From: an uncultured Collinsella sp.
GTDB taxonomy: Bacteria > Actinomycetota > Coriobacteriia > Coriobacteriales > Coriobacteriaceae
Direction of reading: 5' to 3'
DNA length: 64,000 bases
NCBI GenBank assembly: GCA_937982065.1
Contig: CALJMO010000007.1
Coordinates: 53,770 to 117,769, forward strand
Within the stretch, counting starts at the first letter, position 1. Each line of letters opens with the position of its first letter. Under the pieces are notes generated by a model, which saw only the letters and a program-made list of their open reading frames with translations, was not told the DNA's origin and searched no databases. Both the position numbers and the translations under genes were made by a program. Positions 8,868 through 16,074 of the stretch are shown one piece after another.

Positions 8868-9062
8868 CTAGACAAACAACACGTGCGCGAGCAGCGCGCA
8901 AACGCACGCCGCGACAAGCAGCGTAACCACGATCGAGATCACGCGGTCGGCCATGTCCATGTTGGCGCGATTCGTAAAGAACCGATCTTCGGCGGCGTCG
9001 ACGCGCGCCTCACGCACCATTTCGACCACCGCCTCACGGCCATCGAGCGCCTTTGTATCCAT
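8868..9062 (-). CDS. Small membrane protein between kup and kdpD
   Basis: A 64-residue protein. The first 40 residues are charged (EAVVEMVREARVDAAEDRFF); the last 23 form one hydrophobic helix (VISIVVTLLVAACVCALLAH). The ATG at 9062 is preferred over one ten codons upstream because it follows GGGGAGGT at ideal spacing. It is read in the same direction as kup and the kinase and lies 61 bases after kup, so it is probably cotranscribed. I do not recognise the family. Position suggests an accessory of potassium transport or of the shortened kinase, but that is only guilt by association. Confidence 0.6.
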   Translation of the reverse strand: MDTKALDGREAVVEMVREARVDAAEDRFFTNRANMDMADRVISIVVTLLVAACVCALLAHVLFV

Positions 9063-9123
9063 GTTTACCTCCCCGGCCTCAATCTTGTCCATCGAAAACC
9101 AACTCCATGCAGCCTGTCGGTGA

Positions 9124-11151
9124 CTACGGCCGCTCGTTGGGAGCCAGGCGCTGCATCTTGTTCACGGCCTTGAACTTGGTGAACAGCGGCACGTACTCAA
9201 AGCTCACGTTGGAGTTCTCCAGGCCGTACCAACGCGCGGGCGTGCCGGCGGCGCGGCGAATGATGTACTTGAGCGTGATGGCCGTACGCTCGCTGGGCTC
9301 CACATCGCTTTCGGGCGCCAGAAGCTTACGGATCAGGACGAACTTGAACGTGCCGATGTTACCCGGATCCTTGTAGACCGAGTAGTCATGCGTCTGCGGC
9401 GGCAGCTCGCCGGTGGCGGCCAGGTCCTGAACAACCTGACGCAGGTAGGCATTGACGCGCTGGTTGATCTTGTAGCCCAGGTACAGATGCACGCGGAACA
9501 CGTAGTCGGTGCCGAACGTCTCGACCGAATAGGCAAAGGTGTGCGGCTCGTCCATGGTCTCGACATTCACGAACCACCAAGCGCGGGCGCGCTTGGGATG
9601 CTTGTCCAAGATCGAGTAGACGATATCACGGTCGATGTAGTCGGTATGGGTGTCCTTGGTCAGGTACACGATGTTGTCGCTCAGGCGCTCGTAGCGATCG
9701 TCATCGCGCAGGCGCTTGAGCTGCGGCAGGTAGCTGCGCAGCGGCAGCAGCGTAAACTGGCGCTGCTCGACCGCCGTGCCGTTGTACCAGCACACCATAA
9801 TGCCCATGATGAGTGCAGCCATGAGGATGGTGAAATAGCCGCCGTGGAAGAACTTGGTGAGCGAGCTCACGAAGAAGAAGCCTTCGAGCAAAAGGAAGAA
9901 GGCCGCGAAGATCCACGGCGCGACCTTGAGCTTGCGCTCCTCGTGCAGGTAGAAGAAGAGCAGCAGCGTGGTGCACATCATAGTCAGCGTAATGGCAAGG
10001 CCGTAGGCGGCTTCCATATGCGCCGAGTTCTGGAACAGCAGCACCACAATGACGCAGCCGACAAGCATGACGTTGTTGACCATGGGGATGTAGAGCTGGC
10101 CCTTGGTCTCGGCAGGGTAGAAGACCTGCATGTGCGGCATGAGGTCCAGACGGCTGGCCTCGGACACCAGCGAGAATGCGCCGGTGATGAGCGCCTGCGA
10201 GGCAATGATGGCCGCGACGGTAGAAAGGCCGACGGCAAACGGGCGCAGGCCCGGGGCGAGCATCTGGTAGAACGGGTTGAGATCGGCAATGCCCATGAGC
10301 TCGGGGTTGGCAGCGTTGTTCATAAGCCAAGCGCCCTGGCCCATATAGGAAAGCAGCAGGCAGCACTTAACGAACGGCCAGGTAGCGTAGATGTTGCCGC
10401 GGCCGACGTGGCCCATGTCGGAGTAGAGCGCCTCGGCACCGGTGGTGGCGAGGAAGCAGCTGCCCAGAATCATGATGCCCGCGTGGTTGTTGGGGCTCAG
10501 CAAAAAGGCGATGCCGCGCACCGGGTTGAGGCACAGCAGCACGGCGGGGTGCTGGAAGACAAAGAACAGACCCGTGCCGCCCAGGAACAGGAACCACAGC
10601 GTCATGATGGGGCCAAAGGCGTGACCGATCTTGGCCGTACCGATGCGCTGAACCAAGAAGAGCACGATGATGATGGCGAGCGTAATGGCGACGACACGGC
10701 CCTGGTCATCGCCCAGCACGGCATGGACCGCCGGGATGGTGCGCAGGCCCTCGATGGCCGTGGTAACGGTAACGGCCGGCGTCAGGATGCCGTCGGCGAG
10801 CAGCGCGGCGCCACCCAGCATGGCGGGGACGATAAGCCACTTGCCGCAGCGCTTGACCAGGCTGTACAGGGCAAAGATGCCGCCCTCACCATGGTTATCG
10901 GCGCGCAGCGAGATGAGCACATACTTGATGGTGGTCAGCAGCGTGACCGTCCACACGACAAGGGAGAGCGCGCCGAGCACGAACTCCTCCGTGACGCTTC
11001 CGATGCCGCCGTTGCCGGCAACGAGCGCCTTGGTTACATACATAGGGCTGGTGCCGATATCGCCGTACACCACGCCCAGCGTGACGAGCATCGCCGAGAT
11101 GCTCACAGGAATCGCAGCGTGCGAAGCTGCCTCCTTGGCCTTTTGTTCCAT
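9124..11151 (-). CDS. kup: KUP-family potassium uptake permease
   Basis: A 675-residue protein with a long hydrophobic N-terminal two-thirds, consistent with 12 membrane helices, and a hydrophilic C-terminal domain of about 200 residues. The KUP signature is clear: VTLGVVYGDIGTSPMY near the N-terminus, DNHGEGGIFALYSL and LLADGILTPAVTV. These proteins import K+ with protons. The ATG at 11151 has GGGAGGAAA ten bases upstream; an upstream TTG overlaps that site and is rejected. It is the first gene of a minus-strand run with a small membrane protein, a KdpD-like kinase and kdpE, suggesting that potassium sensing and uptake are organised together. The leader is only about 30 bases, so a c-di-AMP riboswitch is unlikely. 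Confidence 0.93.
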   Translation of the reverse strand: MEQKAKEAASHAAIPVSISAMLVTLGVVYGDIGTSPMYVTKALVAGNGGIGSVTEEFVLGALSLVVWTVTLLTTIKYVLISLRADNHGEGGIFALYSLVKRCGKWLIVPAMLGGAALLADGILTPAVTVTTAIEGLRTIPAVHAVLGDDQGRVVAITLAIIIVLFLVQRIGTAKIGHAFGPIMTLWFLFLGGTGLFFVFQHPAVLLCLNPVRGIAFLLSPNNHAGIMILGSCFLATTGAEALYSDMGHVGRGNIYATWPFVKCCLLLSYMGQGAWLMNNAANPELMGIADLNPFYQMLAPGLRPFAVGLSTVAAIIASQALITGAFSLVSEASRLDLMPHMQVFYPAETKGQLYIPMVNNVMLVGCVIVVLLFQNSAHMEAAYGLAITLTMMCTTLLLFFYLHEERKLKVAPWIFAAFFLLLEGFFFVSSLTKFFHGGYFTILMAALIMGIMVCWYNGTAVEQRQFTLLPLRSYLPQLKRLRDDDRYERLSDNIVYLTKDTHTDYIDRDIVYSILDKHPKRARAWWFVNVETMDEPHTFAYSVETFGTDYVFRVHLYLGYKINQRVNAYLRQVVQDLAATGELPPQTHDYSVYKDPGNIGTFKFVLIRKLLAPESDVEPSERTAITLKYIIRRAAGTPARWYGLENSNVSFEYVPLFTKFKAVNKMQRLAPNERP

Positions 11152-11186
11152 AAGCCGGTTTCCTCCCAACTTTAATGTTCGAAGGA

Positions 11187-11218
11187 ATTATAGGTAATCG
11201 GCCCATGTTTGAATGGCA
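11187..11218 (-). promoter_or_regulatory. Probable sigma-70 promoter of kup
   Basis: On the minus strand a perfect TATAAT occupies 11192-11187, about 35 bases before the kup start. A weak -35 (CATTCA or TTCAAA) lies 15-17 bases further up. The short distance to the start leaves little room for a leader regulator. Confidence 0.55.
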
Positions 11219-11278
11219 CTGTTTTCCCAGCTAAATAAACATTTATACGGCCTTTAAGCCACCTCGGCGATATGGAAC

Positions 11279-11305
11279 GTGACAAAGGGACTGTCCCTTT
11301 GTCAC
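11279..11305. repeat. Perfect GTGACAAAGGGAC palindrome
   Basis: Two exact 13-base arms separated by one T. It lies six bases past the stop of the nitroreductase gene and upstream of the kup promoter. A near copy is at 30025-30052, again right beside a gene's 3' end, so it may serve as a terminator. Confidence 0.75.
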
Positions 11306-11310
11306 ATTCG

Positions 11311-12168
11311 TCATTTTCCAAGCCAATTTTTGAACCACCACTCCATGGAGCGGCTCATCTCGGCCATAAAGGGACTCGTGTGCTTGCGGGTATAGATGTC
11401 CACGACGCGCTCCCCCACCTCGCGGGCATGCGGACGGAACATCGCGTCCATCTCGGCCACCTGCGCGTCCATGGTCGCGGCATCGGCGCGGCAGTAGCGC
11501 TCCTCGTGCACCAGGTTCACCACGGGATGCGCAATGGCCGGACGCTCCTTACGGGGCGTGCCGATGATGAGCATCGACAGCGGCATGGTATAGGGCGGCA
11601 GATCGAGCAGCTCGGCAACTTCCTCGGCATTCTCGACGATATCGCCGATGTAGCAGCTCCCCAGCCCCAGGGCCTCGGCGGCAACCACGGCGTTTTGGGC
11701 GGCGATCACGGCATCCTGTGCCGCGATGGCAAAGTCGCCCAAACCCGGCGCGCGGCGGGGCGCCTTACCCGTGCGCTCTACAAACTCGGGCTCAAAGCAG
11801 CCCACGTGCTCAAACAGATCGATCCACTTGGCATAATCGACCACAAATATTAGTGCCCAGGGCGCCTTGGCGATCATGGGCTGGTGGTCACACAGGTCGG
11901 CCAGACGGTCCAGCGTAGCCTGCTCGCGAATGCTCACGATGGAATACATCATCATGGCGCCCGCCGACGGCGCGCGACTCGCCGCATGCAAAATTGCCGC
12001 CCGCTGCTCGTCGGTCACCGCCACGGGACGGTCGTCGTCATCGCGCGCGAAGGCACGCGTGGAGGAACGGTGCTCCAACGTGTCCAGCACCGCATTGCCC
12101 GTCGTCTCGACCGGATAGCCGCCCGCGTCCACGTCACCCGCACTCGTCATACAAGCCCGTTCGTTCAT
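11311..12168 (-). CDS. Nitroreductase-family FMN oxidoreductase
   Basis: A 285-residue flavoprotein of the nitroreductase fold. The FMN-binding Arg-rich start is RSSTRAF; APSAGAMMMYSIV is the second conserved segment; AIAAQDAVIAAQNAVVAAEALGLGSCYIGDI is the usual central helix, read here in two parts (AAQDAVIAAQNAVVAAEALG and GSCYIGDI). The C-terminal 60 residues, ending in EWWFKNWLGK, extend beyond the minimal fold. Members reduce nitro-aromatics, quinones or flavins with NAD(P)H; the substrate here is unknown. GAGGA lies seven bases before the ATG. A palindrome at 11279 follows the stop. A second, shorter nitroreductase is encoded at 35047. Confidence 0.85.
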   Translation of the reverse strand: MNERACMTSAGDVDAGGYPVETTGNAVLDTLEHRSSTRAFARDDDDRPVAVTDEQRAAILHAASRAPSAGAMMMYSIVSIREQATLDRLADLCDHQPMIAKAPWALIFVVDYAKWIDLFEHVGCFEPEFVERTGKAPRRAPGLGDFAIAAQDAVIAAQNAVVAAEALGLGSCYIGDIVENAEEVAELLDLPPYTMPLSMLIIGTPRKERPAIAHPVVNLVHEERYCRADAATMDAQVAEMDAMFRPHAREVGERVVDIYTRKHTSPFMAEMSRSMEWWFKNWLGK

Positions 12169-12382
12169 CGCCTCATCCTCGCCAATTCTTTAAGAAGCCT
12201 TTACGTTTCCGTGTAATTCCCGTCCATTATCGCGCAGGTCGCCACTACATTGCGCCACACCGCCACACGTGCGCGTTAATATGGCTGGTTGTTGTGCGCG
12301 GACACCAATTGCAGCGCATATTTAGGTAACAATCGGGTAAACCCCCGCTTTCGTAGGTTTTAAGTTTGTGAGGAGTCTCAGC

Positions 12383-14683
12383 ATGTTCGCTGCCGCCATC
12401 TCGCTCGTCGGTCTTGCGGCGACCGTCTACCTTGTCTTGCGCGAGGCCAAGGCCATTCGCGCTCAGTCGGGCACCGTCACCAAGGGCGCCTTCGCCTGGA
12501 GCGTCACCTTTGGCCTGTTCCAGCTCTTTTTGACCGTCTGGGGCGCCATTGGCCTCGTCGCCCAAAACGAGCCGCTCGCCTTTGTGATGCTCATCCTGAC
12601 CAATGCCATCCTCACCGGCTGCGCCTGGGCCAGTATCGCCCGCGACCGCATCGCCCCGCGCGTCTTTGCGTTCGCCTCGGCCGATGCGCCCGCCCCCACC
12701 GGCAAGCTCGCTCGTTTGCGCGGCGCCTTTGTGGGCAAACCGCTCGTCGCCGCCGTCCTGTGCCTGCTGCTCGCCGGCGTCTTTGCGCTGCTGGGCATGG
12801 AGGTCTCGTCCAACCACGACTTTACCTGGGTCTACCCCCTGTGCATCCTGCTCGAGTGGGCCATCATCACCACGCTCATGGTCGGCCTGTTCTTCCTGTT
12901 CCAGCGCCACGGCGCAGCTCCCGCGGTCCTGGCCTTTGCCCTCTTTGTCCTGGGCATTGCCGAGTTCTTCGTCATCACGTTTAAATCCATGCCCATCCAG
13001 CCGGGCGACCTTTCGGCCATCTCCACCGCCGCCGCGGTCGCCGGCACCGGCTACACCTTCTCGATCTCGCTGTTCTGCGTGCTGTCCATGGGCTTTACCG
13101 CCATCGCCATGCTGCTATGCGAGTACGCCGGCCTGGTCGCGCCGCATCGCCAGAAGGGCGCCGCCAACGCCAAGCGCATGCTGCTCACCAACCTGCTCGT
13201 CGCCGTGCTGTGCCTGGGCGGCGTGACCGCGCACGTCACGCTCATCGACTACTACAACACTCTCGGCATCACCGTCTACACCTGGCGCCCGCTCGAGAGC
13301 TACTGGCGCGAGGGCTACCTACCCGCTTTCATTAGCGCAGCGCAGTCCATCAAGCCGCCCAAACCCGCCGACTACTCCGTCGACGATGCCAAGGCCACGC
13401 TCAAAAAGTACGCCAAGACCTACGACAAGTCCGACGCGGTCAAGAGCGACGAGCGCGCCGCCGCAAAGGAGCAGTTCGATAGCGAGAAGCCCACGGTCAT
13501 CGCCATCATGAACGAGACGTTCTCGGATCTGTCGATCTACCAGAACATGCGCGCCGGCTACGAGGGTCCGCAGTACTTTAAGAGCCTGTCCAACTGCCTC
13601 AGCCGCGGCAAGCTCTACGTGAGCGCCTACGGCGGCGGCACGGCCAATACCGAGTTTGAGTTTATGACCGGCAACTCCATGGCCAACCTGGGCTCGGGCG
13701 TGTACCCCTACACCATCTACAACATGGAAACGACCGGGAATCTGGCAGAGCAGTTCAAATCGCTCGGATATTCCACCACGGCCATGCACCCCAACCACGC
13801 AACCAACTGGAACCGCGAGAACGTCTACAAGGACTTTGGTTTTGACCAGTTCCTGTCCATCAACGATTTCCAGGGCGCCGATACCCTGCGCGGCATGGTG
13901 ACCGACCAGGCTACCTACGACAAGATTCTTGAGCTGCTCGACCAGAACGCCGATCCGCAGTTTATCTTCGACGTGACCATGCAGAACCACTCGGGCTACG
14001 ATACGGGCCTGCTGCCGGTCGACAAGCAGATGCACCTGAACATCGACACGACCGATCTGGACGCCAAGACCGTCGAGGACGGCACGCTCTCCGATGTCGA
14101 CGAGTATGTCTCGTGCATCGAGCAGTCCGACCAGGCGCTTCGCTACTTCCTCAACGCCCTGAGCAAGCTCGACCGTAAGGTAGTCGTGGTGTTCTGGGGC
14201 GACCACCAGCCGTTCTTCCCGTCCAAGTTCAACGACAAGTGGTTTACCGGCGAGGACGATGCCACGCACCAGGAACGTCTGTGGCAGACCGACTACATCA
14301 TCTGGGCCAACTACGACGTTGCCGGCTGCGACCAGACGAGCGAGGTCGACGACCTGTCCACCAACTACCTGTCCACGCAGCTGATGCAGCTGATCGGCGC
14401 ACCGCTGACCGACTATCAGAAGGCGCACATGACGCTGCGCGAGTCGCTGCCCGCTATCAACTCCGTGGGCTACGAGGACGCCAGCCTGCGCTGGGCGCTC
14501 TCCTCCAACGTCACCGGTGACGACGCCGCTGCCGCTGCCGCAACCAAGGCGCGCGAGGATTACGCCAAGATGCAGTACTACGAGATGTTCCGCGACGGCA
14601 AGAACGTGTACACCGAGCACTTCCAGACCGAGGCCAACGAGACCGACCCCAACCTGGCACCGGGTACGACCAAGATCAAGTAG
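12383..14683 (+). CDS. LTA synthase-family membrane sulfatase/phosphoglycerol transferase
   Basis: A 766-residue membrane enzyme. The first 300 residues hold about eight hydrophobic helices, followed by an extracellular alkaline-phosphatase-like domain. Metal and catalytic residues of the lipoteichoic acid synthase family are seen: E378 in MNETFSDLSI, the nucleophile T420 in GGGTANTEFEFMTG and D607-H608 in FWGDHQPFF. Enzymes of this family transfer glycerol-phosphate from phosphatidylglycerol onto a glycolipid or envelope polymer outside the cell. The usual proteins have five N-terminal helices; this one has a longer membrane part. The start is set by GAGGAG seven bases before the ATG at 12383; an upstream GTG overlaps that site. 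An intrinsic terminator lies at 14890. Confidence 0.87.
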   Translation: MFAAAISLVGLAATVYLVLREAKAIRAQSGTVTKGAFAWSVTFGLFQLFLTVWGAIGLVAQNEPLAFVMLILTNAILTGCAWASIARDRIAPRVFAFASADAPAPTGKLARLRGAFVGKPLVAAVLCLLLAGVFALLGMEVSSNHDFTWVYPLCILLEWAIITTLMVGLFFLFQRHGAAPAVLAFALFVLGIAEFFVITFKSMPIQPGDLSAISTAAAVAGTGYTFSISLFCVLSMGFTAIAMLLCEYAGLVAPHRQKGAANAKRMLLTNLLVAVLCLGGVTAHVTLIDYYNTLGITVYTWRPLESYWREGYLPAFISAAQSIKPPKPADYSVDDAKATLKKYAKTYDKSDAVKSDERAAAKEQFDSEKPTVIAIMNETFSDLSIYQNMRAGYEGPQYFKSLSNCLSRGKLYVSAYGGGTANTEFEFMTGNSMANLGSGVYPYTIYNMETTGNLAEQFKSLGYSTTAMHPNHATNWNRENVYKDFGFDQFLSINDFQGADTLRGMVTDQATYDKILELLDQNADPQFIFDVTMQNHSGYDTGLLPVDKQMHLNIDTTDLDAKTVEDGTLSDVDEYVSCIEQSDQALRYFLNALSKLDRKVVVVFWGDHQPFFPSKFNDKWFTGEDDATHQERLWQTDYIIWANYDVAGCDQTSEVDDLSTNYLSTQLMQLIGAPLTDYQKAHMTLRESLPAINSVGYEDASLRWALSSNVTGDDAAAAAATKAREDYAKMQYYEMFRDGKNVYTEHFQTEANETDPNLAPGTTKIK

Positions 14684-14702
14684 CGGCGCGTCTTAACTGG
14701 TT

Positions 14703-14833
14703 CGTCTGCCCGGCGGCGCGGAACGTAAGGTTCCCTGCTCGGACAGTCCTGCTCGCACGGAGAGCACATTAAGTGCTCTCCGGCTCGTGCGGAACTCGCG
14801 ATGAACCTTACGTTCCGCGTCGCCGGGCAGACG
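14703..14833. repeat. Large compound hairpin (family G, copy 1)
   Basis: Thirty-base arms (14703-14732 with 14804-14833) pair at 29 of 30 positions. Between them lies a core with CCTGCTC, ACAGTCCTGCTCGCACGGA, an inner stem GAGAGCAC-ATTAA-GTGCTCTC and TCGTGCGGAACTCGCGAT. The same core, but with wholly different arms, is found at 53399-53536. It follows the stop of the LTA-synthase-like gene by 20 bases. Confidence 0.85.
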
Positions 14834-14889
14834 CCTCGGTGTTGAAACGCGGCTTGTCATGGGGACATCTGCTGAACATATATAAGTTG

Positions 14890-14914
14890 AAGGCCACGTC
14901 ATGTGGCCTTTTTG
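14890..14914 (+). terminator. Rho-independent terminator
   Basis: AAGGCCAC-GTCAT-GTGGCCTT followed by a T run. It is about 200 bases after the LTA-synthase-like gene, on the far side of the compound hairpin. Confidence 0.75.
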
Positions 14915-14916
14915 CA

Positions 14917-15127
14917 TCCGGAAACCGTGTCCGCAGTCCCATGTCCGGAATGGGATGCAGTTTCCGCTTACGGCCCCGTTGGGAAACTCCATCCCACTCC
15001 GATCGCAAATTCCGGGTCGCATTTTCCGCCAGAGCCCTCAACTGGAAACTGCATCCCACTCCAAAGGCAAATTCTGGGACGCACTTTCCGAAACCCCATC
15101 CATCAGGAAAGCCCTTCCCACTCTGCA
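14917..15127. repeat. Degenerate 63-base tandem repeat
   Basis: Units starting at 14980, 15043 and 15106 share GGAAACTGCATCCCACTCC, then GCAAATTC, GGG-CGCA and TTTTCC. The third is partial. Just before the first unit, at 14947-14966, the same motif stands in inverted orientation (GGAATGGGATGCAGTTTCC). This fills most of a 620-base gap in which I see no credible gene. Confidence 0.65.
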
Positions 15128-15234
15128 TACATCCAGCGAACGCATGCGAGTGTGTCGTCCAGGACGGTCTCGTCATCGGGGTGATGGAAAATGTCACCCC
15201 AAACGCTTGCCACGGTTGCGCCTATGAGTGTCAA

Positions 15235-15261
15235 GAAAAAAGCCTCGAGAATTTCGAGGCT
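15235..15261 (-). terminator. Rho-independent terminator of the flavodoxin gene
   Basis: Read on the minus strand, AGCCTCGA-AATTC-TCGAGGCT is followed by TTTTTTC. It lies 45 bases past the stop at 15306. Confidence 0.85.
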
Positions 15262-15305
15262 TTCACATTTGTATTGTTTTGCACGAAGGACCGCGAACGA
15301 CGAAG

Positions 15306-15857
15306 CTACTCGCCCAAAACGGCCTTTTTGGCGGCTGCACCCATGTTGTCCAGATCTTCCTTGGTGGGATGGTCCTTCGCGGCAGCCCAGTTGTCGAGCA
15401 GCATCTTAAATCGGGCGTTGTCGGGATCTTGCTCGAGCATGGCCTCGTAGCGCTGCTTGACCGCGGGGCCCATCTTGCCCTGGCACATCGCCCAGCCCGC
15501 AAGCTCGGCATCTCCAGCCAAATTGGAAGTTACGCGGTCGATAATCTGCTGATAATAGCTCTGGTCGGCCCCAAAACCGCAGGTACCAAACAGGAACACG
15601 CGCTTACCGTGCAAGGCGGAGAGCAACGCCGCGACCGAAGGCGTGCACGCGCCCTTGTCGCACCAAAAACCGACGAGCACCGTGTCGGCCGCGCAGGCGC
15701 CCTGCGCCTCGAGCGCAACCTGATCTGCATCCGCATCGTCGCTCAACGCCGCGGCATGGACAAACTCAACACCCGCAGCCTGCAGAGTGCGCTTGATCGC
15801 ACCCGAAACCATCCTGGTATTACCGCTCTTGCTGTTAACCACCAAAGAGCACGTCAT
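15306..15857 (-). CDS. Flavodoxin family protein
   Basis: A 183-residue protein with a flavodoxin-like fold. The FMN phosphate loop is NSKSGNTRMV at residues 8-17, followed by a helix, then the alternating strands VLVGFWCDKG and VFLFGTCGFG expected of the Rossmann-like flavodoxins. The last 40 residues (QDPDNARFKMLLDNW) form a helical tail. Short flavodoxins pass electrons between redox enzymes; some gut bacteria use one together with bilirubin reductase, but nothing nearby supports that link. The ATG at 15857 is chosen because GAGGC lies at proper spacing, whereas the GTG two codons upstream is too close. It is a single-gene unit with its own terminator. Confidence 0.75.
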   Translation of the reverse strand: MTCSLVVNSKSGNTRMVSGAIKRTLQAAGVEFVHAAALSDDADADQVALEAQGACAADTVLVGFWCDKGACTPSVAALLSALHGKRVFLFGTCGFGADQSYYQQIIDRVTSNLAGDAELAGWAMCQGKMGPAVKQRYEAMLEQDPDNARFKMLLDNWAAAKDHPTKEDLDNMGAAAKKAVLGE

Positions 15858-15954
15858 AGTCACGTTGCCTCGTATCCCCCAAAACTAAAGCCACTAATGC
15901 AATTTATTAGATGACTATCTTAGTACTAACGTGACAGATGTACAGAGCCGCCCA

Positions 15955-16063
15955 GTAGTCTTTTTGGGACGGGGCTTTTTTAGCTACCCCAAGCCCCAAA
16001 GCACCCCGTGGCCATTTGACTGTATGGGGGGTAGCTAAAAAAGCCCCGTCCCAAAAAGACTAC
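15955..16063. repeat. 36-base perfect inverted repeat with GGGACGGGGC core (family C, copy 1)
   Basis: Arms at 15955-15990 and 16028-16063 are exact complements over 36 bases and include TTTTTGGGACGGGGC and TTTTTTAGCTACCCC. The 37-base loop shows nothing else. It lies 12 bases past the stop of the ABC exporter gene at 16075. Related copies are at 22873-22955 and 35750-35786. Confidence 0.8.
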
Positions 16064-16074
16064 TTTGCGCTACG

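Noticed and set aside
11152..11278. Possible c-di-AMP riboswitch before kup
   Set aside because: The TATAAT box leaves a leader of about 30 bases, too short for that riboswitch.
13319..14620. Minus-strand open frame opposite the LTA-synthase-like gene
   Set aside because: Composition is typical of an antisense shadow (Val/Leu/Gly-rich), and the sense gene has full catalytic motifs.
14917..15127. CRISPR array
   Set aside because: Repeats are degenerate, only about three units exist, the spacing sequences are also related, and no cas genes are present.
14773..15450. Plus-strand open frame in the 620-base gap after the LTA-synthase-like gene
   Set aside because: It crosses a hairpin, a terminator, a tandem repeat and the terminator of the flavodoxin gene, has no ribosome site and shows no family features.
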